Positions 8,536-17,222 are shown, counted from the first letter of the stretch. The stretch: 64,000 nt of DNA from Verrucomicrobiaceae bacterium UBA1938 (GCA_002336895.1 DDFC01000011.1:189475-253474), one strand, 5' to 3'. Notes: generated by a model from the sequence alone, not told the origin. Program-made: numbers and translations.

Positions 8536-9872
8536 CAGGCCTTCCAATCCGCCGCATGCCGCGCAAATGCAAGTGCGGCGCGCTCCAGAGCCTCGTCGAT
8601 GTCCGCCTGGGTGTGGGCCAGGCTGATGAACCACAGGCCGCGCTCGATGGCGCGCACGCCCTCCTCCAGCAGGCAGCGGCGCAGGTGGGCCCAGCGGGGC
8701 GCATCCTGGCGCAGCACGTAGTCACGGTAGTTGGTGACGGGCCCCTCCGGCGCACCGGGCTTCAGCATCATGGCATGGAAAACCAGCCCCGCGCCCTGCG
8801 GACGCAGCGGGATGCCGTGCTGTGCGGCCAGTTTGCTCAGCCCGGCCATCAGCTGCTCTCCCAGCGCGATCATTCCTGCGGGGTGCTTGTCCCCCAGCTC
8901 GATGACCTGGTCCAGGCACCACTTGGCGGCGGCGAGGCAGAGCGGGTTGGCATTGAGCGTACCGGCGTGCACCACCTCTCCGCTCATGATTTTGGCAAAG
9001 AATTTCTCCTTGCCCACCAGCGCGGCAAAGGGCACACCACCGCCGATGGCCTTGCCGAGAATGGTCAGGTCCGGGGTGAAGCCCAGGTGCTTCTGCGCAC
9101 AGCCCGCGCCAAAGCGGAAGCCGGTGATCGTTTCATCCGCGATCATCACGATTCCGTTCGCGTCGCACAACTCACGAATGGTTTCGATCATGCCGGGCAC
9201 GGCGGGCATGCAGCCGGTGTTGCAGAGCACGGGCTCAAAGATGATGGCGGCGATCTGGTCGTGATGCTCCGCCACGCGCTGGCGCAGGTGCTCGGGGTCA
9301 TTCCAGCGGGCCACTACAAAGGTGCCCAGCACCTCGGGGATCACCCCCTTGCTGGGGTGCAGGCGCGTGGGATTTTCCGGCGTGCCCCACTGGTCCGGCG
9401 GCGGGGCGTAGCCCACCAGCCCTTCGTCTCCCCAGCCGTGGTAGTGGCCTTCAAATTTCAAAATCAGCGACCTGCCCGTGTGCGCACGCGCCAGACGCAG
9501 CGCGGAGAGCACCACCTCGGTGGCGCTGTTGTTAAACCGCACGCGCTCGGCGCCGGGGATCATCTTTTGCAGACGCTCGGCCACGTCGATCTCCAGCTCG
9601 CTCTGCGCCGCCCAGTGCGTGCCCTTGTGCGCCTGAGCGCCGATGGCATCTGCCAGCCCCGCAGGAGCATGCCCGTAGAGGATGGCCCCCTGCCCGATCT
9701 GGAAGTCGATGTACTCATTGCCATCCACGTCAAAGAGGCGCGAGCCCTGGCCGTGGTCAAAGTACAGAGGCACGGGCGCCTCCATCTTGCGGATGCCGCT
9801 GTTCACGCCACCGGCGATGCTGTGCTGCGCGCGGGCAAAGAGCTCGGCGGATTTGGGAAAGGTGTAGGACAT
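8535..9872 (-). CDS. Class III aminotransferase, glutamate-1-semialdehyde aminomutase family
   Basis: 445-aa PLP enzyme. Features: GGVNSGIRKMEAPVP at the N-terminus as in HemL, the PLP-phosphate region F-N-N-S-A-T-E, G-H-Y-H-G-W, the D-E-T-I-T-G-F-R cofactor-binding segment, and the Schiff-base lysine in I-L-G-K-A-I-G-G-G. HemL normally has N-S-G-T-E-A at the phosphate loop; here N-N-S-A-T-E-V, so a HemL-like paralogue acting on another amino compound is possible. It is first in the leftward run with queE and the nuclease. Family assignment firm, exact substrate not. Confidence 0.8.
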   Translation of the reverse strand: MSYTFPKSAELFARAQHSIAGGVNSGIRKMEAPVPLYFDHGQGSRLFDVDGNEYIDFQIGQGAILYGHAPAGLADAIGAQAHKGTHWAAQSELEIDVAERLQKMIPGAERVRFNNSATEVVLSALRLARAHTGRSLILKFEGHYHGWGDEGLVGYAPPPDQWGTPENPTRLHPSKGVIPEVLGTFVVARWNDPEHLRQRVAEHHDQIAAIIFEPVLCNTGCMPAVPGMIETIRELCDANGIVMIADETITGFRFGAGCAQKHLGFTPDLTILGKAIGGGVPFAALVGKEKFFAKIMSGEVVHAGTLNANPLCLAAAKWCLDQVIELGDKHPAGMIALGEQLMAGLSKLAAQHGIPLRPQGAGLVFHAMMLKPGAPEGPVTNYRDYVLRQDAPRWAHLRRCLLEEGVRAIERGLWFISLAHTQADIDEALERAALAFARHAADWKA

Positions 9873-9902
9873 GGCCGATGATTGGGGGTGAAGGAGATCG
9901 GC

Positions 9903-10211
9903 TCAGGCCACGGCGGCGCTGTCATAGACCAGCACGCGATCCCAGAAGGTCTTGCAGGTGTCCACAAAGCGTTTGTGCTGCGGGCAGTCCTTTTGGTAGA
10001 ACTCGTGGTCGGCCATGTTTTTGAACTTCAGGACGATGGAGTAGCTGAAGGAGTGGTCCGTCACAGGACGCTTCTCGGTGTCCGCAGGCTTGCCGGCAAA
10101 GGCCAGGGCCAGGTAGTCGATCTTGATGAGCTGCTGCAGCTCGGCTTCAAAGGTGGCGCGCTGTTCAGCAGAGAGGTCAGGCTTGAGCCAGAAATAGACG
10201 TTGTGAATCAT
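9903..10211 (-). CDS. Dabb (stress-responsive A/B barrel) domain protein
   Basis: 102-aa cytoplasmic protein from an ATG at 10211 (MIHNVYFWLKPDLS), giving the typical length for a one-domain Dabb ferredoxin-like barrel. Visible hallmarks are the H-N-V-Y-F-W-L start, S-Y-S-I-V-L-K-F-K-N and the H-K-R-F-V-D helix. These small dimers have no agreed common reaction. Longer upstream frames run toward the CRISPR array and are rejected. A second, secreted Dabb gene is at 28460-28831. Confidence 0.78.
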   Translation of the reverse strand: MIHNVYFWLKPDLSAEQRATFEAELQQLIKIDYLALAFAGKPADTEKRPVTDHSFSYSIVLKFKNMADHEFYQKDCPQHKRFVDTCKTFWDRVLVYDSAAVA

Positions 10212-10285
10212 GGAGGCGCATTGGTACGCGCCCAAACCCTGCCTGCAATCAGCAAAGTCTGGTATGAGGAGGGAACCAGGAATGA

Positions 10286-11443
10286 GTTTTGATTTCACTT
10301 CGGCTTGGGATGGCTAAACTGTCAACCATAGCTTTCCGCGGTGGGGACAGGTTTTGTCTTCCCCCCCGGCTTGGGATGGCTAAACTCCATCCTCCCGGCG
10401 GATGGCATAGCCATAGGTTTTGTCTTCCCCCCCGGCTTGGGATGGCTAAACTCCGCGCTAGGCGTCAGATCCAGCTCACTCAGTTTTGTCTTCCCCCCCG
10501 GCTTGGGATGGCTAAACTGCGCACACGGCCAACTAGTGACGGGGTGTGGTTTTGTCTTCCCCCCCGGCTTGGGATGGCTAAACTATCCGCGCCCTGCGCA
10601 AAAAGGCTGCCACGGTTTTGTCTTCCCCCCCGGCTTGGGATGGCTAAACTGCATATATCAAGGCGGGTATTTGCGATCAAGTTTTGTCTTCCCCCCCGGC
10701 TTGGGATGGCTAAACTGCGATGCTCTGCAAACGCTTTTGATTCACAGTTTTGTCTTCCCCCCCGGCTTGGGATGGCTAAACTATGAGGGATCAGCACTGC
10801 CGACAACGAACAGTTTTGTCTTCCCCCCCGGCTTGGGATGGCTAAACTGTATGTCGCGTCTCTGGTCGCGTCTCTGGTGTTTTGTCTTCCCCCCCGGCTT
10901 GGGATGGCTAAACTGTTGGTCGCGGATCTGGTCGCGGCCTCGGTGTTTTGTCTTCCCCCCCGGCTTGGGATGGCTAAACTGCCTGTGTCGTCGATGAAGT
11001 CCTGTCGCATGTTTTGTCTTCCCCCCCGGCTTGGGATGGCTAAACTCCTCCCGTGGGATCTTCGCGCCGGGCTTCTGTTTTGTCTTCCCCCCCGGCTTGG
11101 GATGGCTAAACTTGTATGGACCTGTCCCGACCCATGCAGCGCAGTTTTGTCTTCCCCCCCGGCTTGGGATGGCTAAACTATCCGACCGATGCGGCACTGG
11201 TCATCATCAGTTTTGTCTTCCCCCCCGGCTTGGGATGGCTAAACTTCAATCTCAGCGGTCAAGCGGGACCGGATAGTTTTGTCTTCCCCCCCGGCTTGGG
11301 ATGGCTAAACTATGGCCCGCGAAAGCGGATCCGCGCGCCAAGTTTTGTCTTCCCCCCCGGCTTGGGATGGCTAAACTAAAGTTTTTCACCTGCCGACAAA
11401 CAGCCACGTTTTGTCTTCCCCCCCGGCTTGGGATGGCTAAACT
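10286..11443 (+). CRISPR. Type II CRISPR array, 18 repeats and 17 spacers
   Basis: The repeat is 36 nt: it begins GTTTTGTCTT, has a run of seven C, then GGCTTGGGATGG and ends CTAAACT. Seventeen copies are identical, at 10351, then every 66 nt to 11077, then 11144, 11210, 11276, 11342 and 11408. The first copy (10286-10320, 35 nt) is degenerate in its left third. Sixteen spacers are 30 nt; one (11113-11143) is 31 nt. The strand is set by pairing with the anti-repeat of the adjacent tracrRNA. The array abuts the tracrRNA, cas2, cas1 and cas9. No spacer matches another part of this window as far as I can see by eye. Confidence 0.98.
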
Positions 11444-11447
11444 AGGA

Positions 11448-11480
11448 TTGACAGAAAGCCCTTCATCACCAACGTTCAAT
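11448..11480 (+). promoter_or_regulatory. Candidate tracrRNA promoter
   Basis: A perfect -35 consensus TTGACA lies at 11448-11453, 4 nt after the last repeat. A TTCAAT at 11475-11480 would place the start at about 11487, exactly at the anti-repeat. The 21-nt spacing is longer than the usual 17, so the -10 is uncertain. Part of this 43-nt gap may also serve as the leader. Confidence 0.5.
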
Positions 11481-11486
11481 ACGCAA

Positions 11487-11583
11487 AGTTTAGCCATCCC
11501 AAGCCGGGGATCAGGAAGACTTAACTGAAGAAAAGCCGTTGTCAGCACTGCCTCAGGCACCTGGCAACGGCTTCTTTTGTTTT
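11487..11583 (+). ncRNA. tracrRNA
   Basis: Positions 11487-11509 are a perfect 23-nt complement of the 3' part of the repeat. After a 4-nt insertion, 11514-11520 (GGAAGAC) pairs with repeat positions 6-12, and AAC at 11523-11525 pairs with repeat positions 1-3, leaving a UU/UU mismatch. A few nt later one strong hairpin (11534-11572) and a U-rich tract end the RNA. The expected length is about 95 nt with a single 3' stem, shorter than tracrRNAs with several tail hairpins. It serves Cas9 and RNase III in crRNA maturation and target cleavage. Confidence 0.9.
11534..11583 (+). terminator. Intrinsic terminator of tracrRNA, probably bidirectional
   Basis: The stem runs 11534-11545 (AGCCGTTGTCAG) with 11561-11572 (one G-T pair), with an inner TGCC/GGCA hairpin, and is followed by TTCTTTTGTTTT. 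On the minus strand the same stem is followed by CTTTTCTTC, so it can also stop transcripts leaving cas2, which ends at 11582. Confidence 0.85.
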
Positions 11584-11935
11584 ACCAAAACTCAATCTGT
11601 TCAGGCATATTGATTTTATCGGGTGGATGATTCCGTTTGTAGTCGTTGCCGCTGACACAAATGCCCCGCGTCCACTGAGCATCAGTCAAAAAAAGCACGC
11701 GTACATTGCCTGCTTCCGGCACCATCTTCTGCAGGCGCTCGGCATGCTTCTCCATGCGGTCCACATCCGGGCAGGCACGCGTATAGACGCTGAACTGCAC
11801 CATGAAGAATCCATCCTCCAGCAGCGCATTACGAAACTCCGCGGCCTTTCTGCGCTGCGCCTTCGTCAGCACTGGCAGGTCAAACATGACAAGCATCCAG
11901 CCCATGCGGTAAGGGGAGAGTTTTTCTTTGGCCAT
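11582..11935 (-). CDS. cas2: CRISPR-associated protein Cas2
   Basis: 117-aa ferredoxin-like protein of the adaptation complex, which bridges two Cas1 dimers for spacer integration. It shows the first-strand motif M-L-V-M-F-D-L-P, with the conserved Asp at residue 19, and the R-N-A-L-L-E-D-G-F-F-M-V-Q-F-S-V-Y segment typical of type II Cas2. A GGAGG ribosome-binding site lies about 7 nt before the ATG, one of the few clear ones in the window. It is last in the leftward operon cas9-cas1-cas2, 19 nt after cas1, and ends at the tracrRNA terminator. Confidence 0.95.
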   Translation of the reverse strand: MAKEKLSPYRMGWMLVMFDLPVLTKAQRRKAAEFRNALLEDGFFMVQFSVYTRACPDVDRMEKHAERLQKMVPEAGNVRVLFLTDAQWTRGICVSGNDYKRNHPPDKINMPEQIEFW

Positions 11936-11954
11936 GCGGCCCTCCAGGTTGGCT

Positions 11955-12854
11955 TCAGTTCAGGGCGGGCACCCACAGCGGCTCAGGGCTCAGGTGGCTG
12001 TAGCAGTCCGTCAGCGTGGCGGCGCTCTTGTCGATCGCATCCAGCAGCTTCAGCGAAAACGGTTCTCTCTCTACTCGGCGTTCCCGCAGCTCGCGCCCGA
12101 TCTTCCGGCACCACGCCGCTTCGGTGATCTCTGGCTCGTTCTGCATGAAGTCCGCAAGCATGCAGTCCACAAAGGGGCGGTAGGGCTCCATCAGATCATA
12201 CACCAAGGGATCAGCCTTGTAGCGCGCCACATGCCCCACCCCCAGCAGCGGGCTCAGGCCATGTACGATCAGGGAGCGGTGGCATAGCGCCGCCAGCACC
12301 GTGTAGCCATAGTTCAGCATCCGGTTCGGTGGCGTGTTCAGTTTGCGGTCACGCTTCGTCGCACTCCATCCGATGCTGGGAAAATAGAGCTGCCAGTATT
12401 TTTTGGCGCAGTTCCCTTCATCCACCTGCTTGATTCTCATGGCCCGGTCCAGGTGCGCGCTGAAAAGCTCACGCTGCCTCAGAACCGCCTGCTGGTTGGC
12501 CGTTTTGCCCAGCAGCAACCGGTTCCAGATTCGCTCATTCAGGCGTTCAGGCTGCCGGGCTTGATTCAGATAGGCGCGGGTGTCGATGATGCGCGGCAGC
12601 GGCGTCGTCACCCCCACAGGCCGGTAGCTCTCGTCGCAGTGCAGGATCAGCCCGTCCTGCTCCAAAATGCCCGAGATGGCATTGCTCGTCAGCGTGACCC
12701 CGCGCGCCGCAATGACCACCGCACGGATGTCTTCCAGCGGCAGCTTCTTTTCCGCTGCATCGGCGGCATCCTTGGGTGGGCGGCACACAAGAAAGCCGCG
12801 CTCACGTGCCAGCAAAGCTCCGTGAGTCAGGATATGAACAACGTGGTAGCTCAT
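11955..12854 (-). CDS. cas1: CRISPR-associated endonuclease Cas1
   Basis: 299-aa integrase of spacer acquisition. The metal ligands fit E146 (VDEGNCAKKYW), H208 (LLGVGH) and D220 (VYDLMEPYRPFVD), the usual E-H-D triad. Length and the D-L-M-E-P-Y-R-P motif match type II Cas1. It lies 26 nt after cas9 and 19 nt before cas2. With no csn2 or cas4 in the locus, adaptation should rely on Cas1, Cas2, Cas9 and tracrRNA, as in subtype II-C. Confidence 0.96.
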   Translation of the reverse strand: MSYHVVHILTHGALLARERGFLVCRPPKDAADAAEKKLPLEDIRAVVIAARGVTLTSNAISGILEQDGLILHCDESYRPVGVTTPLPRIIDTRAYLNQARQPERLNERIWNRLLLGKTANQQAVLRQRELFSAHLDRAMRIKQVDEGNCAKKYWQLYFPSIGWSATKRDRKLNTPPNRMLNYGYTVLAALCHRSLIVHGLSPLLGVGHVARYKADPLVYDLMEPYRPFVDCMLADFMQNEPEITEAAWCRKIGRELRERRVEREPFSLKLLDAIDKSAATLTDCYSHLSPEPLWVPALN

Positions 12855-12880
12855 GGTCTTTTAGATTTGGCTTTGATCAT

Positions 12881-15800
12881 TTAATCCAACCGCCGGATGT
12901 TGGGCATGTCTGGACTCGTAAACTTGCTCATGGTGATCTCCTCAAACTTTTCACCATTTGCCGCCCGTAGGGTCATTCGTCCGTCAGCTGCCTTGACCCC
13001 TAGGATCTCATATCGTCCTTTGCTTAGCAGGCGCTCAGGCTTAGGCGGCTTGTCCAGCGTCACTGTCCTCAATATTTCAGCCAGACAGCCACTTTGGAAA
13101 AAGCCAACTATGCTGATAACATCATTGCTCGCACGCACTTCATCCTCGACTTGCCGGGCGGATTCAAATACCCGAACAGAACGCACCACGAGCGAAGGCT
13201 TGGTGCCACGCTTTGGCTTGGCCCAGTAGATCCATTTGCCGCGATCTTCCTTTTTAGTTCGGCACCATTGCCCGCCGGTAGTGGCTTCACTTCCGTCCGC
13301 CAGCTTGCGCTTGGAAAGGTCTTTGTAGTTCACTATGTCGCCTTTATCCGCCCAGCAGGTCACTTTCTTGATTAGCGGGCCGTTCGGCTTGAGCCGAAGA
13401 TGTCGAACCGTATCCAGCCATTGCTTCTCACCTGCGACACCGCCGTCTAGACGCTCTGCGATTTCTAAAAGCATTTTTCGCACCTCGTTGTCCCGAATGG
13501 AAGTAATGGTCTTTTTGAGTTTGGCGACTCCAAACTCCTTGAGTTCACCTTCCAAAGTTTCCATGCCATAGGCCATCTTGATCACTTCACGGCGCAGCAC
13601 TGCTTTGTAGCTGCCGTCCTCGCTCTGGCGCATGCCGTAGATAGTCTCGCCTAGAACAGGCTTTTCGATCCTCAGAGGCTCAGGCATGACACGACTGAGT
13701 TCTCTTCTGAAATGCGCCTGCCAGTCCTTTTCCGTGTTGGGCAGCCCGAACCATATTTCTCTTTTGCCCCCGTCTGCCGCCCAATGAGGGAGAAACGAAA
13801 GAACCATGGCATCCAGGGCATGGTGGCGTTTGTCATCACGACACTTCTTGTCCAGAGCCTCGAACGCCTTTCTGACGGCAAGGCGCTGCACCTTCATTTT
13901 CTCAGGGGAGGCATCAGATTCATACATCTCCCGAAGCTTCGCTCGTTCCTTATCAATTTCGGCCTCCAGTGCTTCCACTCGGCCCGGCTCGCCCAAAACC
14001 CGGTAAAGTTTATACTTCTGTGCCACCTGATTGGTGGCGCTCCCGGGCACAACCACCACCCGCCTTTCCTGTCCTTCAAAATTCAGCGACCAGCCAAACT
14101 TAAGGCAGACGAGCACTTGGGAAAGCTTCGCAATCCAGGCTGTCTGTTGCAACGCAGCCCTGCTTTGAATCATTTTCATGGCCTCTTTCTCATCGCGTGT
14201 GCATAGAAGCTTTTTCTTGAAACCGCCGATTTTGCTTCTTTCCACTCGGGTGACAAAACTGTCCCACTCCACGCCTTCACGCGCCATCCAGACAGCATGC
14301 CAGTCCTTGTCTTGCCGTGCATTACATGGAGCACACGCCACCGTCAGATTGTTGTAGGCGCGCGGCCCACCTCTGCTCTTGGCAACGATGTGCGCAAGAT
14401 GCGTCTGATCAAAGGCGACTCCATCCTTGGGCGCATGCGTCGATTTTGGATTGCCTATGGTACATCCGCAAAGAAGGCAAGCGCCCCCTTGGTCCTTGAG
14501 CAGTTGCCAGCGCATCACCTCTGCATCGGTCGCATCCCTGCCCAGTTCTGACCTCGCCAGAATATTGGCGTCACGCCGATCATTCTGGAACTTGATAAGT
14601 TTCCTTTTTTTCTCCGAGTCCCTGCCCATGAACTCATCGCGCACAAACTCAACCACAACCCTTTCAGGCCGTTTGTCTGGCTCCAGGAACTCCGTCAGCA
14701 GTTTATTCAGCAGTCCAAGTCGATGCCTGATGATCGGATTGACCTCGGCGGCGATCATTCGATTGATGGCGTCTTCTCTGCCCTGCTGATCGTCTTGCTG
14801 AGCCTCTTGATTGAAGGTCTGCAAACGTTCATCACGGATGCTGATCTGCTCCCATGAGTCTCCTAGACTCGCTAAAAAATCAAGATCCTGCACCACCAGG
14901 CCGTGCAGGCGTGCTTTCTCTCCTTCGTAAAAGCCCCCCTCTTTGTCCACCAGCCGTACATCATACCGAAGCTGGCCCCAGGTGCCTATGTTCTTGATCT
15001 CACAAACAAGTTCATCGGCATTGGACAGTTGCAGCAGCTTTCCATGAAACTCTTTTGGAGAGAGCCCGCTCAGCAATAATGCTCTTACCAATCGCAATGC
15101 TGGGCGGGACATGCGAGACCTTCCCTTGACACGAGGTTTGTCGATGAGCTTGCCATCATTGGAATCCTCCTGCCCAGGCTTGGGTCGTGCATTCTCAAGC
15201 ACATTCTCATTCAACCAGTTAGTGAGGTCTGTTTTGGTGATCGCCTCTTTGAGAGACGGTTTGTGCATGCGCTCAATCACAGTTGAACGAAAATGATCCT
15301 GGTACAACCTGCGAATTTCCGTCGCACTCAGCCAGTCGCGCTCCTTCTGTGCAAGCTCAGAATCTGGTTTCCCCGGCGTGAATCGGAAGTTTTTCACTTG
15401 GAGCAAAAAAGACACTTCGGCGGCGAGCAATTTGTCATTCAAGACAATTTTTCCGTCATCGTCCCAATCCAGATCACACTTGGCGGAATGGTAGCGTTTA
15501 ATGAGCACGCAAGGACCGGGGCCGCGGTTGTCGAAAGTGGGGGCCTTTTGTGCCAGCGCACCTTGATACTCCACCCACTTTCCTCTCAGTTCCCCTCTGG
15601 CGTACCTGCCGCCATCTTTTGCTCCCATCTCAGCCAGAGCTCTGATGCGTTTTGACTCTTCCGCTTCATTACGCCTTCTGACATTGGGGTAGGCCCACCC
15701 TGGCGGACCGTACATGATATGCATTTCTTTTCCTTTTAATGCAGGCAGCAGTTCGCCAGCGGCAATGCAAAGTTCTAGCAGTTCCTGTTCGATAGTCTCA

Positions 15801-16807
15801 CGATGAAAAATGACCGGCAGCTTTTTCTCCAGAGCCGGATGCACAGTAGTTGTTGGTTTTTGGTCTCCTTCCCTTTTCTTCAAATCCACCGCTGGATCTG
15901 CCTCATCCGCCCATTTAAGTGAAGCTGCGTTGTGCTTGGTGCGAAGTTCGATTTTTTCTGGGTTCTCTTTGCTCCAGAGAAGCATGCGCTGGGCTTCCCA
16001 AAAACACGGACGTTGGTAACGGGGAAGTTCGTGCAGTTTCTTCAACTGTTCATCCATTTTGGAGGCGCGGGCCATGCTGGCCTGCTCATCTTCCTGCTCT
16101 CTTTTTTCTTCATCACTGAGAATTGCATGCTGTCCGGCTTCTGCGGTGCTCTGTTGCCTTGTAATTGCACGCTTCCATGGCACATAAGGGTCATACCCTC
16201 GTTTCTGAATGGCAGAATGCAGCGCCTTAAAAACCTGCCATGGTTCCAGTTTGCGCCCCTGCGCATCAATTTGTGCTTTCTCTCCCAGCAGCAGCAGGCA
16301 GCGCAGCGCAGCACCGCTATAAACCGTGCTTGAAGCCAGTTTGTTCAAACACGCTTTGTCCTTGGTCTTTTTGCCTGGTCTCGGCGGAAACTCACGTTCA
16401 AGCCGGTAATCCGCCGGATGCTCAGAATCGAGTCTCCAATACTCGGCAACGATAACTTCTTTGCCATCAGTACCCTTTTCTTTCTCGATAATTTTCTTCG
16501 ACTGCTGGCCTCGCAGAACAGCCTCTGGCATGTTGGCATCTTCAGAAAAGACCTTCCTAAGCCACTTTTCGCGTTCCAGATGCGAAGTGCGCGTCCTCCA
16601 CATTCGCCGTCTGGTTCGTTCTGTCTTCAGCTGTCCCCAGTCCCCCGGTAGAGTGCAGGAGCGCACGATGGGAAAGCTGAACTGCCTGCTATCCCCTTCG
16701 CCGCTGCGTTCCTGAAGGGCGATTCCATACGATCCGATGCCGAGGTCAAGCGCCAGGATACGCTGAAGAGGCGGCGGCTGAGTTTGCCCGGAAATGCTGT
16801 TGCTCAT
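12881..16807 (-). CDS. cas9: CRISPR-associated endonuclease Cas9 (type II-C)
   Basis: 1,308-aa RNA-guided nuclease, apparently intact. RuvC-I is L-A-L-D-L-G-I-G-S-Y-G with D21. An arginine-rich bridge helix follows (RTRRRMWRTRTSHLERE). RuvC-II is V-V-V-E-F-V-R-D-E with E720. The HNH domain has its catalytic His at 806 (AHIVAKSRGG), a following N-N-L and C-N-A-R-Q, and two C-x-x-C pairs (CLLC, CAPC) that should bind zinc, as in AnaCas9. RuvC-III is H-H-A-L-D-A at 995-1000 with D999. The last 300 residues would be the PAM-interacting part. II-C Cas9 proteins are often near 1,000-1,100 aa, so this is long. No clear ribosome-binding site precedes the ATG. Confidence 0.96.
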   Translation of the reverse strand: MSNSISGQTQPPPLQRILALDLGIGSYGIALQERSGEGDSRQFSFPIVRSCTLPGDWGQLKTERTRRRMWRTRTSHLEREKWLRKVFSEDANMPEAVLRGQQSKKIIEKEKGTDGKEVIVAEYWRLDSEHPADYRLEREFPPRPGKKTKDKACLNKLASSTVYSGAALRCLLLLGEKAQIDAQGRKLEPWQVFKALHSAIQKRGYDPYVPWKRAITRQQSTAEAGQHAILSDEEKREQEDEQASMARASKMDEQLKKLHELPRYQRPCFWEAQRMLLWSKENPEKIELRTKHNAASLKWADEADPAVDLKKREGDQKPTTTVHPALEKKLPVIFHRETIEQELLELCIAAGELLPALKGKEMHIMYGPPGWAYPNVRRRNEAEESKRIRALAEMGAKDGGRYARGELRGKWVEYQGALAQKAPTFDNRGPGPCVLIKRYHSAKCDLDWDDDGKIVLNDKLLAAEVSFLLQVKNFRFTPGKPDSELAQKERDWLSATEIRRLYQDHFRSTVIERMHKPSLKEAITKTDLTNWLNENVLENARPKPGQEDSNDGKLIDKPRVKGRSRMSRPALRLVRALLLSGLSPKEFHGKLLQLSNADELVCEIKNIGTWGQLRYDVRLVDKEGGFYEGEKARLHGLVVQDLDFLASLGDSWEQISIRDERLQTFNQEAQQDDQQGREDAINRMIAAEVNPIIRHRLGLLNKLLTEFLEPDKRPERVVVEFVRDEFMGRDSEKKRKLIKFQNDRRDANILARSELGRDATDAEVMRWQLLKDQGGACLLCGCTIGNPKSTHAPKDGVAFDQTHLAHIVAKSRGGPRAYNNLTVACAPCNARQDKDWHAVWMAREGVEWDSFVTRVERSKIGGFKKKLLCTRDEKEAMKMIQSRAALQQTAWIAKLSQVLVCLKFGWSLNFEGQERRVVVVPGSATNQVAQKYKLYRVLGEPGRVEALEAEIDKERAKLREMYESDASPEKMKVQRLAVRKAFEALDKKCRDDKRHHALDAMVLSFLPHWAADGGKREIWFGLPNTEKDWQAHFRRELSRVMPEPLRIEKPVLGETIYGMRQSEDGSYKAVLRREVIKMAYGMETLEGELKEFGVAKLKKTITSIRDNEVRKMLLEIAERLDGGVAGEKQWLDTVRHLRLKPNGPLIKKVTCWADKGDIVNYKDLSKRKLADGSEATTGGQWCRTKKEDRGKWIYWAKPKRGTKPSLVVRSVRVFESARQVEDEVRASNDVISIVGFFQSGCLAEILRTVTLDKPPKPERLLSKGRYEILGVKAADGRMTLRAANGEKFEEITMSKFTSPDMPNIRRLD

Positions 16808-16832
16808 AATTATTGCGTAGTAGTTGTCGGCT

Positions 16833-16889
16833 TCAAACCGCCTCGCCGATGCTGCCTTTGCCCAAGTCGAATGCCCAGATGGTGCTCAT
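16833..16889 (-). pseudogene. Relic of a second cas9 N-terminus (RuvC-I)
   Basis: On the minus strand, an ATG at 16889 opens an 18-codon frame, MSTIWAFDLGKGSIGEAV, then TGA. F-D-L-G-K-G-S-I-G-E-A-V is a RuvC-I motif of a Cas9 type different from the intact protein downstream (L-D-L-G-I-G-S-Y-G-I-A). The stop lies 25 nt before the intact cas9 ATG, in the same direction. The simplest reading is a leftover of a replaced or deleted cas9. A translated leader peptide is an alternative. Confidence 0.75.
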
Positions 16890-17222
16890 ATGATGGTCCA
16901 AATTAGCAAAGTGCTTTGCAAACCACAAGTAGGCAGAACCACTCTCATCATTCCACTCTCTCGATTGGAATCATGCCGGCCGCATCAGTTTGTGGCCGGA
17001 GCGATGAGCTTCTGGTCCCTCTCAGCACCGCCGTAAAAAACCGCCGAAATGTGGATTTTTTGCTAACCCTGGGGCGAATCGGGCGTTAGTAGTACCAGAG
17101 GGCAGTCGCATGGCAGTTTTGCCGCAGGCTTCCTCATCCGCGCATAGGACAATGGCCCCACTGGGAACGACTTCAAAGTCCGCGTTGCACGTCACCACGA
17201 ACAATGCAAACCTAGTACCCAT
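16890..17222. other. Gap between cas operon and tatA
   Basis: 333 bp between divergent genes that should carry the promoters of the cas operon and of tatA. No convincing -35/-10 pair, gene, extra repeat or second anti-repeat was found by eye. Confidence 0.4.

Noticed and set aside
8535..9872. Calling this gene hemL outright
   Set aside because: The phosphate-loop sequence differs from typical HemL and no tetrapyrrole gene is near, so only the family is named.
10289..11560. Several open frames on both strands across the CRISPR array with repeated peptide units
   Set aside because: They are translations of the CRISPR repeat, whose 36+30 nt period is a multiple of three. They have no independent support.
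16808..16832. Frameshifted continuation of the 18-codon cas9 relic into the intact cas9
   Set aside because: The intact Cas9 has its own complete RuvC-I after its ATG, so joining both would duplicate the motif; a relic explains it better.
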